DNA of 64,000 bases, taken from positions 1-64,000 of IMG/VR virus record IMGVR_UViG_3300026484_000390, one strand, 5' to 3'. Positions 48,834 to 56,505 of the stretch are shown here, piece by piece. Each line of letters opens with the position of its first letter. Within the stretch, counting starts at the first letter, position 1. Below the pieces are notes generated by a model that was not told where the DNA came from, made no database searches, and saw only the letters and a list, made by a program, of their open reading frames with translations. This stretch comes from a virus. The position numbers were made by a program, and so were the translations under genes.

Positions 48834-49844
48834 ATGAGTTTAGATTTCAATACAGCAGGGTCAATGGACTGGAGTTCATTAGAGAAAAATTTAGGGGCTA
48901 ATGTAACAGCACAAAAGAAAAATTATGCAGATGACAGATTTTGGACATTGGCCAGAGATGAGAATGACAATGGTGGGGCAATAATTAGATTACTTCCGGA
49001 TCCGGAAGGAACACCGTTTATACAACTTTTTAATCATGCATTTCAATCATTCGATAATGTAAACAAGAAAAAAAGATGGTATATTAACAACTCTCCGCAA
49101 ACAGTAGGTGCAGAATGTCCAGCAAGTGATTTATGGAGTGCATTATTTAATGAGGGCTCTGAAGAAGGAAAACTAGAAGCTAAAAACTTCTCAAGAAAGA
49201 TTCAGTTCTATACAAACATTAAAGTGATTAAAGATCCAAGTAATCCAGCAAATGACGGTAAAATTTTCGTATGGAAATTTGGCACAAAGTTAAAAGATAA
49301 AATTATGGCGGCTTTACAACCATCAGATACAGATATTGCAATGGGTGAGGAACCTAAACAATTATTTAATCCAATCACTGGATGTAATATTAAGTTAAAA
49401 ATTCAAAAAGCAGCAGGTTTTTTAAACTACGATGCTACAACTATTGAAGGTGTAAGTTCAATTTACCCAGATGGTGAAACAGCAAAAGCAGATATTATAG
49501 AAAATGCGCACAAATTAAGTGAATTTAATTCGCCAGATGCGTTTGAGACTTATGAAGAATTGTTAAAGAAAATGAAATATGTTTTAGAATGTTATTCACC
49601 TAAAAACTTAACTGCAGAAAGATTTGCACAAGTAGTTAATCCAATTATTAATGTGGCACCTACAGCAACCGCTCAAGCAGCACCAGTACAAGCTGTACAA
49701 GAAGTTACTCCTGTAACACAAGCAGCACCAGTACAAGAAGTAGCACCAGAAGTTGCTCCTGTAACACCAACAGCACCAGTAGTTGCAACACCAGCACCAA
49801 CTGCAGGAAATGAAGGTGATCTCAGCTTTCTTGATGATTTGTAA
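48834..49844 (+). CDS. 32: Single-stranded DNA-binding protein, gp32-like
   Basis: 336 residues (T4 301). DDRFWTLARDENDNGGAIIR begins the OB fold; RLLPDPEGTPFIQLFNHAFQ contains the conserved gp32 strand and the His of the T4 zinc site. Only one Cys (ECPASDLW) follows, while T4 uses three Cys with one His, so zinc is probably not bound. Residues 285-320 are an Ala/Pro/Val linker of repeated APVQ units, then the acidic tail GDLSFLDDL that contacts partner proteins. Coats ssDNA in replication and recombination, recruits helicase loader and others. The N-terminal MSLDFNT is the cooperativity (B) domain. Confidence 0.92.
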   Translation: MSLDFNTAGSMDWSSLEKNLGANVTAQKKNYADDRFWTLARDENDNGGAIIRLLPDPEGTPFIQLFNHAFQSFDNVNKKKRWYINNSPQTVGAECPASDLWSALFNEGSEEGKLEAKNFSRKIQFYTNIKVIKDPSNPANDGKIFVWKFGTKLKDKIMAALQPSDTDIAMGEEPKQLFNPITGCNIKLKIQKAAGFLNYDATTIEGVSSIYPDGETAKADIIENAHKLSEFNSPDAFETYEELLKKMKYVLECYSPKNLTAERFAQVVNPIINVAPTATAQAAPVQAVQEVTPVTQAAPVQEVAPEVAPVTPTAPVVATPAPTAGNEGDLSFLDDL

Positions 49845-49849
49845 GATAT

Positions 49850-49872
49850 AATAACTCTATAAAGGAGTTATT
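49850..49872 (+). promoter_or_regulatory. RBS-sequestering hairpin before HNH endonuclease
   Basis: AATAACTC (49850-49857) pairs with GAGTTATT (49865-49872), hiding the Shine-Dalgarno GGAG just before the ATG. Such hairpins keep homing endonuclease translation low on read-through mRNA in T4. It also follows gp32 closely and may protect its 3' end. Confidence 0.65.
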
Positions 49873-49873
49873 T

Positions 49874-50320
49874 ATGAAAATAAACATAGAAACATTTAAA
49901 AACTATAAGGTAGTTGATAAGAAAAAATTAGGGGAGTATATAGATTTATGCTCCTCTAAAAAAGATAACAAAAAGATTAAATTTAAGACTGAACTTCATC
50001 ACATTCTACCAAAAGCACTATTTCCTATTTTTAGTGATTTAAAGGAAAATATTTGGAATGGAGTTTATTTAACTTATAAAGACCATTATGTAGCTCATGC
50101 TTTACTCGCAGAAGCTCTTGATAACTTAAGTATGACTGCAGCCTGGTGGGAAATAAACAATCTTTATCAAAAATCAGAAAAGCTAAGTGAACCTAAAGAA
50201 ATTATAGGTTCAGAAAGATATAATATACTAAGGGAACAGGCTATTAGAGAAATAATTTTTCAATTTCCAAAAAAGGATTTTGATAAAAACAGCTCAAAGG
50301 ATACGCTTCCGATACAGTAA
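49874..50320 (+). CDS. HNH homing endonuclease, short
   Basis: 148 residues. FKTELHHILPKALFP then NGVYLTYKDHYVAHALL is the HNH site, and it matches TEHHHILPSSLYP and NGVHLTYEDHYKTHSIL of the larger enzyme at 56502. The C-terminal DNA-binding repeats of that relative are missing; sequence after the stop (50321-50530) may be its remains. Located right after gp32, as SegG and MobD type enzymes are in T4. Confidence 0.8.
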   Translation: MKINIETFKNYKVVDKKKLGEYIDLCSSKKDNKKIKFKTELHHILPKALFPIFSDLKENIWNGVYLTYKDHYVAHALLAEALDNLSMTAAWWEINNLYQKSEKLSEPKEIIGSERYNILREQAIREIIFQFPKKDFDKNSSKDTLPIQ

Positions 50321-50530
50321 CAGATATAAACTTTATAACTAATGAGTTAATTAGGTCTCCAAGGAGGAATTTAATAATACACTTTTTATTGGAGTTGCTA
50401 ATTCCAATTTCTTTCTTATAGACAGTAATCTACTTAGGAGTAGAGATGCAGAACTATGTCTGAAACCAAAAGTTATAAAAGTAGCATTCATAACTTTATA
50501 GGATTAAAAAATAAACAAAAAAGGACTAAA
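50321..50530 (+). other. Intergenic region with several hairpins
   Basis: TTGGA/TCCAA and CTACT/AGTAG stems and a CTCC/GGAG pair occur between the HNH gene and RNase H. The RNase H frame is open 25 codons upstream of ATG 50531 (from 50456), but only the latter has an RBS. No separate gene seen. Confidence 0.4.
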
Positions 50531-51775
50531 ATGAAACCATTGATAGTAGTAGATTTTAGTCATCTTTTTTCAAGAAACCTTTTTGTGGCGATAAACCAAG
50601 CAAAACCCAAAAAAGTAAAAGGTAAATTTATAACAGCAGAAATTAAACCATATTTCTTGCACTTATTATTTAACTCTTTGCAATATAATAAAAACAAATT
50701 CAAAGGTGAAATGATTTTAGCATTAGATGCTAGACATAACTGGCGTAAGGATTTTTATAAAGATTATAAAGGGACAAGAGCTAAAGGAAAAGAAGAAAGT
50801 GACTTAAATTGGGATGAAATATACCAAATAATAGACGAAACTATAGAAACAATAAAAGAGAACTTTCCTTTTAAGGTAATTAAAGTAGAAAAAGCAGAAG
50901 CAGATGATATTGGAGGTGTATTAGCACAGACCTTTGGGGATGAACGAGAAGTTATTTTGATAACTTCGGACCATGACTGGTTACAAAATGTTACGCACGG
51001 GAAGAAAGTAAAAATGTACGATCCAATTAAAATGGAATACAGCAATTTGACTGACTTTGAACACACTTTAATCAACACACCAGTAGGAAAAATGAGTAGG
51101 TTTACTGCTATGCATTCCTTACTAGGAGATAGTGGAGATAATGTGCCCAATCTTACTTTTGAAACAAAATTTAGTGACAACTTTTTAAGTTATTTAAAAA
51201 GTAATGAAATAACTTCTGAAAATGTAGATGAAGTCAGATCAATGTCAATTTATGATGAATTACTAGAAAAATATGATGTACTTGCTATAGTTAAAAGTGG
51301 CAATAGAAAAGGTTTGCCCCAATTTAATTATAGAGTATTTTATAGATTAACTGAAAGTCAAGAATTAATATCAAAAGATGAATATACGAAAAATCAATTG
51401 ACAGAGGAATACGAAGTTGAAAATGTATTTGAAAAAGATGTTTTTAAGAAAGTTATTTTTGGGCCTAAAAAAGCAACAGCGGCAGTACAGTCAGAAGATA
51501 CACTTAATGAAGTACTTAAAACGCATCCGAAATATTTAAAAAATTTCAAGTTTAGTAATACTTTAGTAGATTTTGCTAAAATACCTGATTACTTAAAAAC
51601 AAACATCTTAAATGAATTTAAAGAAGTTAAAGTTAATTATAACCAAAACGGAATATTAGAATATTTTATGGCTGAAGGATTGGGCAAGCAAGTTAATCAA
51701 GTTACTAAATTTTATGATCCAAGTTATGCTTCACAAGTTACTACAAGTTTGGATGATTTTTTTGCTGATTTTTAA
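50531..51775 (+). CDS. rnh: RNase H / flap endonuclease (T4 Rnh-like)
   Basis: 414 residues from ATG 50531 with RBS AAAAAAGGA (T4 Rnh 305). Metal-binding acids of the 5'-nuclease family: VVDFSHL at the start, LALDARHNWRKDFY with the conserved basic residues, KAEADDIGG near 145, ITSDHDWLQN near 170 and GDSGDNVPN near 222 (helix-hairpin-helix entry). Removes RNA primers and flaps on the lagging strand together with gp32. The C-terminal extension ending LDDFFADF may be a clamp- or gp32-contacting tail. Confidence 0.9.
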   Translation: MKPLIVVDFSHLFSRNLFVAINQAKPKKVKGKFITAEIKPYFLHLLFNSLQYNKNKFKGEMILALDARHNWRKDFYKDYKGTRAKGKEESDLNWDEIYQIIDETIETIKENFPFKVIKVEKAEADDIGGVLAQTFGDEREVILITSDHDWLQNVTHGKKVKMYDPIKMEYSNLTDFEHTLINTPVGKMSRFTAMHSLLGDSGDNVPNLTFETKFSDNFLSYLKSNEITSENVDEVRSMSIYDELLEKYDVLAIVKSGNRKGLPQFNYRVFYRLTESQELISKDEYTKNQLTEEYEVENVFEKDVFKKVIFGPKKATAAVQSEDTLNEVLKTHPKYLKNFKFSNTLVDFAKIPDYLKTNILNEFKEVKVNYNQNGILEYFMAEGLGKQVNQVTKFYDPSYASQVTTSLDDFFADF

Positions 51776-52035
51776 GAAAGAGCAATTTTAGCAAAAGACA
51801 TATTTTGCCACTCTAAAGATTTATCGTTAGTTGTTTTTAAAAAAGAAGCCAATCTCTCAGGGTATTTGTATTTATTAATACTCTTAAAACTGGCTTCGTC
51901 TAGTTTATCTTGAACTTGAACTTTTTTGGAACCTAAAATAACTAAAGAGTTTAATAACATTTGGACCGCTTCACTTTCAGTATGATTTTCTTTTACTTTT
52001 TCAAATACATCTTTTATAGATTGATTGTTTATCAT
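51772..52035 (-). CDS. Small late minus-strand protein (87 aa)
   Basis: Helical, MINNQSIKDVFEKVKENHTE start; convergent with RNase H, overlapping 4 bases. Late promoter at 52058 and RBS ATAGGAG. Unknown. Confidence 0.64.
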   Translation of the reverse strand: MINNQSIKDVFEKVKENHTESEAVQMLLNSLVILGSKKVQVQDKLDEASFKSINKYKYPERLASFLKTTNDKSLEWQNMSFAKIALS

Positions 52036-52057
52036 TATTGACTCCTATTTTTATATT

Positions 52058-52065
52058 TATTTATA
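52058..52065 (-). promoter_or_regulatory. Late promoter TATAAATA
   Basis: Exact TATAAATA on the minus strand 23 bases before the ATG at 52035. Confidence 0.66.
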
Positions 52066-52124
52066 AAAGTTATAAATTTAACCCGAGATGCCTTAAATTT
52101 AAGGTTACAATAAGGATAATAAGT

Positions 52125-52130
52125 TATAAT
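52125..52130 (+). promoter_or_regulatory. Early promoter TATAAT
   Basis: AATAAGTTATAATTATACAT ahead of the AAA+ gene; upstream AAGGTTACAATAAGG. Confidence 0.6.
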
Positions 52131-52163
52131 TATACATATTTAATTTAACACTAGGAACATAAA

Positions 52164-53093
52164 ATGACTGGATTAACACAAGCAAAAGAAGCATTCGAAA
52201 GAGTTGAAGGAAATACAATAGTTTTACGAAATAGTAAGGGTTTGTATAAAAGAAAACTTAAAAATAAAGAAGGCGTTTTAACATTTCCGTTTAATGGTGT
52301 GAAATACGCTTACAATCACGACACTAAAGAAATAGAAAGTGTAGAGACTGGAGAAAAAGCTACAGTAAGTACAGCCCCTGTTCAGTCAGAGTTTAATATA
52401 AATGAAAGATTCGAGTTTTTGGGTAACTTTACTAATATGGTAATTAAAAATGTAACAGCATCCTTATTAGTATCAGGAGAGGGTGGATTAGGTAAAACTC
52501 ACACTATTAAAGAAAAGATAGCAGAAGCAGGTTTGGTTGAGGACCAAGATTATGTTATAATTAAAGGTTATAGCACACCAAAAGCTTTATATGCAACTCT
52601 ATATGAGAATCAAGACAAATTAGTTATTTTTGACGACTGTGATATTGTTTTAAAAGATGTAACTTCTTTAAACATTTTAAAAGGTGCCTTAGATAATTAC
52701 GATGAGAGAATTATTAGTTGGTTATCAAGAGGTTTTGTGTCGGATGACTTACCGAGTTCGTTTAAATTTACCGGAAGAGTAATTTTTATTAGTAACTTAG
52801 CTTTAAATAAGGTAGATGGTGCAGTTAAATCTAGAACTTTAAGCGTAGATTTAAGTATGACTTCACAAGATAAAATAGATAGAATGAGAGCGATAATTGA
52901 AAAAATTGAACCAGACTACGCTTTAGAAGTAAAAGAAAAAGTACTTAATTTCTTAGACGAAAATAAAGAAAAAGCAAAAGAACTTAATATGAGAACTTTT
53001 GAAAAAGCAATTAAAGTATTGGCTTACTACATTGAAATGGATATAGAAGACCAAGGGATGGAAGCAATTAAATATTTACTTCTTTGTATATAA
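52164..53093 (+). CDS. Phage AAA+ ATPase
   Basis: 309 residues. Residues 1-80 are an N-terminal strand-rich region. LLVSGEGGLGKTHTIKE is Walker A, KLVIFDDCDIVL Walker B, RVIFISNLAL sensor 1, and DGAVKSRTLSVDL carries Arg finger residues. The type occurs in many large phages and is often left as hypothetical ATPase; a role in DNA replication or packaging is inferred from position beside gp32, RNase H and primase. Ends at a late promoter whose TATAAATA includes its stop codon. Confidence 0.85.
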   Translation: MTGLTQAKEAFERVEGNTIVLRNSKGLYKRKLKNKEGVLTFPFNGVKYAYNHDTKEIESVETGEKATVSTAPVQSEFNINERFEFLGNFTNMVIKNVTASLLVSGEGGLGKTHTIKEKIAEAGLVEDQDYVIIKGYSTPKALYATLYENQDKLVIFDDCDIVLKDVTSLNILKGALDNYDERIISWLSRGFVSDDLPSSFKFTGRVIFISNLALNKVDGAVKSRTLSVDLSMTSQDKIDRMRAIIEKIEPDYALEVKEKVLNFLDENKEKAKELNMRTFEKAIKVLAYYIEMDIEDQGMEAIKYLLLCI

Positions 53094-53096
53094 ATA
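53089..53096 (+). promoter_or_regulatory. Late promoter TATAAATA
   Basis: Exact TATAAATA overlapping the AAA+ stop; start of transcription expected near 53102, at the 5' edge of RNA copy B. Confidence 0.72.
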
Positions 53097-53102
53097 ATAG
53101 TA

Positions 53103-53202
53103 TATAAGAAGTTTATTACTGAGACTTCAATTCTCATAAGCCAACTATGGTTGGGTCTTAGAAATTTTAGTGAAGGATATAGTTGGCACTTAAACTCTTA
53201 TA
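53103..53202 (+). ncRNA. Pseudoknotted structured RNA, copy B
   Basis: Outer stem 53103-53115 with 53191-53202 (12 bp with one bulge). Inner helices 53120-53127 with 53153-53160, and 53140-53148 with 53179-53187 (GCCAACTAT/ATAGTTGGC, 9 bp), interlock as a pseudoknot. Same topology, order and unpaired conserved bases as copy A at 692-786, with changed pairs. Here it ends 15 bases before a methyltransferase ATG, so it forms most of that gene's 5' leader if it is not processed. Confidence 0.74.
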
Positions 53203-53217
53203 AGATAAAGGGAAATA

Positions 53218-54213
53218 ATGACTAAATATAGTGAACGGCTAAAAACTCAAGGAAACTACGAAATTTCTTTTGAACCTAATAGTATATGGAAATATAAAAA
53301 AAATAAAATTCTTGAAAAATTATGTGAAACTGAATACACCAAAGAGCAAAAAACTAAAAGGACTGGAGACTGGGTAAAGGCTGGGCCAGGAGGTCATTTT
53401 TCAGGGTGGAATAAGGAATACAATAAAAGAATAATTGAATTTTGGACTGCAAAAGGTGATACAATATTAGATCCTTTTGCAGGACATTCCTCTTCTTTTA
53501 TGCCTTATTTAATGGAAAGGAATTTTATAGGGTTTGAGATAACTACAAAACGATATAATATACAAGTAGAACATATAGCAAAGCTGAAAAATAAATATGG
53601 TTTTAAATCTGAAATCTTTTTATATAATAAATCTAGTGAGCATATAACAGACAATTTAATAGGCAAAAAGGTAGATGCCATTATAACAGATCCACCTTTC
53701 TGGGATTTGGAAAAATATGAAGCCCCTATTTCAGGTACGCAGTTATCAGATATTAAAAAGCTAGATGATTTTAATAAAAAGTTAAAAGATATTCTATCTT
53801 TAAGTGTTAAATACCTTAAAGATGGAGGGTATATGATAGTTAAAGTAGCGAATATGAGAAGAGAAGGTAAACTCGTAAAACTTAAAGTGATGTGGGAAGA
53901 AATGATAGAAAAAATGGGTATGGAATTAGTAGACGAAATTATTTTGGAGCTATCTCCAGTAAAACGACACCCTTTATATGCTCAAGCCATTACTAATTTG
54001 AATATGCTAAAAGTGCATGAATATGCCTTAGTATTTAGAAAGAAAGATAAAAATGTTTTAATAAGTAACCATATTAATTTTTCTAGGCCTTTAGTTAAAG
54101 ATGTGTACAACAACGAAGACCGGTTGTTTTGGAGTGAAGAGCGAGGGAAGAAGGACCATATTACAGAATCTTTGGAACGCACAAAAGAATCCTTCGACGA
54201 AAGTGAGTGGTAA
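53218..54213 (+). CDS. DNA N4/N6-methyltransferase
   Basis: 331 residues. DTILDPFAGHSSSF near residue 82 is the SAM-binding motif I and IITDPPFWDLE near 155 is catalytic motif IV (D-P-P-F/Y). Order I then IV indicates an alpha or gamma type, with a short target-recognition part. VKYLKDGGYMIVKVAN is motif V-like. Such phage enzymes methylate adenine or cytosine to resist restriction or mark DNA. Late promoter plus structured leader suggest late action, e.g. on progeny DNA. RBS AAAGGGAA. Confidence 0.9.
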   Translation: MTKYSERLKTQGNYEISFEPNSIWKYKKNKILEKLCETEYTKEQKTKRTGDWVKAGPGGHFSGWNKEYNKRIIEFWTAKGDTILDPFAGHSSSFMPYLMERNFIGFEITTKRYNIQVEHIAKLKNKYGFKSEIFLYNKSSEHITDNLIGKKVDAIITDPPFWDLEKYEAPISGTQLSDIKKLDDFNKKLKDILSLSVKYLKDGGYMIVKVANMRREGKLVKLKVMWEEMIEKMGMELVDEIILELSPVKRHPLYAQAITNLNMLKVHEYALVFRKKDKNVLISNHINFSRPLVKDVYNNEDRLFWSEERGKKDHITESLERTKESFDESEW

Positions 54214-54214
54214 T

Positions 54215-55414
54215 ATGACGTTAGAAACAGTAGACATGGACTATTTTATTCAAGTACACGAAGAAATAGGTTCTATCTCAGCAGTAGATGTAGCGGTTTC
54301 TTGTCCTCATTGCCGAGAAGGAAGATCTTGGGGTAGGAAACATAGATTACATCTTTACATTAAACCAGGATATGACACTGCTGCTATTAATTGTTTTAAC
54401 TGTGGACTTTCAACTAATATGTATGGTTATCTTAAAGAGTTTCATCCTAATGAATTTGTTTCATATAGAAAAGCAGTAGCTGGTAGAGGATTTGCCGAGT
54501 TACGAATGGCACACGAAAAAGAAGACCTCCTAAAAACAGAAGAGTTAGATTTTAGTAATGTGGACATTGGTATAGACTTGAACACCCCTTTAGAAAAAAA
54601 AGTAATTGAACCTAAGAAAACTTTATTACCCACAGACGGTTTTGAAGAGGGCGAAGTCCCAATGGATATGAGTACTATTAGAGGAATGGATTTTGGATTT
54701 GATATAAGTACGACTCCAACAATTAAAGAAAAAACTAAATTAGTTGCACCATTAGTTGTTAATCCTAATTTGCCCAATTTAGTAACGCCTGTTTCTAATC
54801 TTACTAAATTACCTGATGAAGCTGTTACTTACATCAATAACCGTGGGTTGGAAGTACAAGAGCACTGGTTGTATTCTGGGAAAAATAATAAAATTAGATT
54901 TAATAATACTGATATTGTTTTATCAGAATACATTATTGTTCCTTTAAGGATGGGTGATAAGTGGTATGGTTTCCAAGCATTAGCGTGGAAACAAAAGAAA
55001 TTTTTTGTTTATTTGGTAACTGGTAATACTTCATGGAAAGTTGAAAACTGGAGTGCAATTGATAAAGAGAAACCAGTTTTCATTTTTGAGAGTGTGTATG
55101 ACAGGTTAAGTTCAGGATTTCAAAATTCTATTGCAGTACTTGGTTCCAATTTACACGATGATAGATTAAAACAATTAAAAGAACCAATTTTTTGTCTTGA
55201 TAATCAGAATGTGGATGAAAAATCTATTGAAGAGAGTATGAAATATCTTAAACAAGGTTATAAATGCTTTTTGTGGCCTAGCGGGTCTGATAAATTTAAA
55301 GATACAAACGATTTAAGAAAAAAAAATGTGCCTTATGAGAAGATCCAGACAATGATAAATAATAATACTTACCACGGAATAAAGGGCATTTTAAAATTAA
55401 AGTTCTATAACTAA
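54215..55414 (+). CDS. 61: DNA primase, gp61-like
   Basis: 399 residues from ATG 54215, one base after the methyltransferase stop; T4 gp61 342. A longer frame starts at 54101 but runs inside the upstream gene. VSCPHCREGRSW with NCFNCGLSTN is the gp61 zinc-binding domain, followed by YGYLKEFHPNEF as in gp61. A linker of 120 residues precedes a TOPRIM-like part with VFIFESVYDRL and IFCLDNQNVDEKS (acidic metal site), FLWPSGSDKFKDTNDL. Makes the RNA primers with helicase gp41. Confidence 0.88.
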   Translation: MTLETVDMDYFIQVHEEIGSISAVDVAVSCPHCREGRSWGRKHRLHLYIKPGYDTAAINCFNCGLSTNMYGYLKEFHPNEFVSYRKAVAGRGFAELRMAHEKEDLLKTEELDFSNVDIGIDLNTPLEKKVIEPKKTLLPTDGFEEGEVPMDMSTIRGMDFGFDISTTPTIKEKTKLVAPLVVNPNLPNLVTPVSNLTKLPDEAVTYINNRGLEVQEHWLYSGKNNKIRFNNTDIVLSEYIIVPLRMGDKWYGFQALAWKQKKFFVYLVTGNTSWKVENWSAIDKEKPVFIFESVYDRLSSGFQNSIAVLGSNLHDDRLKQLKEPIFCLDNQNVDEKSIEESMKYLKQGYKCFLWPSGSDKFKDTNDLRKKNVPYEKIQTMINNNTYHGIKGILKLKFYN

Positions 55415-55435
55415 CTTATTTAAGTAAAAAATAGT

Positions 55436-55441
55436 TATAAT
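55436..55441 (+). promoter_or_regulatory. Early promoter TATAAT
   Basis: AATAGTTATAATATTC upstream of queE; RBS AAAGGAAG. Confidence 0.58.
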
Positions 55442-55461
55442 ATTCAAACAAAGGAAGAAAA

Positions 55462-56277
55462 ATGGCAATACCAATAGACGAAATATTTGGTGATAACAAT
55501 CAAGCGAGTAATGGCGGAGGAACACTCCAAGGAGAAGGATTACGAATGGGCATTCCTAGTATCTTTATTAGAACTGGAGGATGCAATTTAACTTGTTCAG
55601 GATTTGGTTGTACAATTAAATCGGCATTAGATAAAGAAACAATTATAACCGGGTGCGATTCTATACATGCAGTGAATGTGAAGCATTTTAAGCATACTTG
55701 GACTTATTACGATACTGCGTCTGATTTAGTTCAGGCTATTCTTAAACATTATAAAATTAGACCAGAAGGGAATTCCGAAAAGCCTGATTTAGTTTTTACT
55801 GGTGGAGAACCTCTTATTCATCACAGTGACCCTTCTTTAATAGGTGCTTTAGAATATTTCATATCTAGAGGGCATAAAATCTATTTTGAAACAAACGGTA
55901 CCATTCAAATAGATTTTGAGAAATATCCGATTTTTAAAAGAGTTTCTTTTAGTATGTCCGTAAAAATGAGTGCATCGGGGGAAAATAAAAGTAAAAGATG
56001 GAAACCTGAAGTTGTTAATCAATATTTGCTTAATACAGAGGGCTCCTATTTTAAATTTGTTTTAAGTAAAGTATCTATAGAAACAGAAAAGGCAGAAGTG
56101 TTTGAATTTCTTAATCAGGTTCCTACTTTTGGGATAGTTTACTGTATGCCTTTAGGTGAGACTTCTAAAGAAGTACAAGTTAATGCAAAAGCGGTTTACA
56201 ACTTTGCCGCAGAACATGGTTTCAGATATTCAGATAGATTACATATTAGAATTTTTGAGGATTTGCGAGGAGTTTAA
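55462..56277 (+). CDS. queE: 7-carboxy-7-deazaguanine synthase (radical SAM)
   Basis: 271 residues. LQGEGLRMGIPSIFIRTGGCNLTC is the QueE start with the substrate loop QGEG; the cluster cysteines are C-N-L-T-C-S-G-F-G-C. Spacing CX3CX4C differs from the usual CX3CX2C, so the third ligand should be checked. LVFTGGEPLIH gives the radical SAM GGEP motif and YFETNGT follows. QueE converts 6-carboxytetrahydropterin to CDG, the step that forms the deazapurine ring. With the DpdA-like enzyme at 57810 this points to 7-deazaguanine replacing G in phage DNA, as in Campylobacter phages. Confidence 0.88.
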   Translation: MAIPIDEIFGDNNQASNGGGTLQGEGLRMGIPSIFIRTGGCNLTCSGFGCTIKSALDKETIITGCDSIHAVNVKHFKHTWTYYDTASDLVQAILKHYKIRPEGNSEKPDLVFTGGEPLIHHSDPSLIGALEYFISRGHKIYFETNGTIQIDFEKYPIFKRVSFSMSVKMSASGENKSKRWKPEVVNQYLLNTEGSYFKFVLSKVSIETEKAEVFEFLNQVPTFGIVYCMPLGETSKEVQVNAKAVYNFAAEHGFRYSDRLHIRIFEDLRGV

Positions 56278-56328
56278 TAAATTTGGTGTATATGTAATTA
56301 TAACAGAAAAAAATATAGACAAGAAGAT

Positions 56329-56505
56329 ATGATGTATAAAGTACTAAAAGAATGGCAGTTCCAAGATGCCCAAGAAGAGCAAAATATTATAGAAAACTAT
56401 AAAAACTATGGGAATACTCCCCTAAGGGGAAATTCATCTGAGTTAAGGACAGAAGATATCTTGTTCTTAAAAGAAAAATACTATTCAATAAGGTTTTACT
56501 TATGA
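56329..56505 (+). CDS. Small ORF coupled to HNH endonuclease (58 aa)
   Basis: MMYKVLKEWQFQDAQEEQNI start; the end SSELRTEDILFLKEKYYS is helix-turn-helix like. RBS AAGAAGA. Stops on the HNH gene start (ATGA overlap). May be a detached part of the endonuclease or its translational leader. Confidence 0.45.
   Translation: MMYKVLKEWQFQDAQEEQNIIENYKNYGNTPLRGNSSELRTEDILFLKEKYYSIRFYL

Noticed and set aside
50764-51180. 138-residue open frame on the minus strand
   Set aside because: Lies antisense to the RNase H catalytic domain, which is certain.
54101-54214. Longer N-terminus for the primase
   Set aside because: This part runs within the methyltransferase gene, has no RBS and is not gp61-like; ATG 54215 gives a T4-like start.
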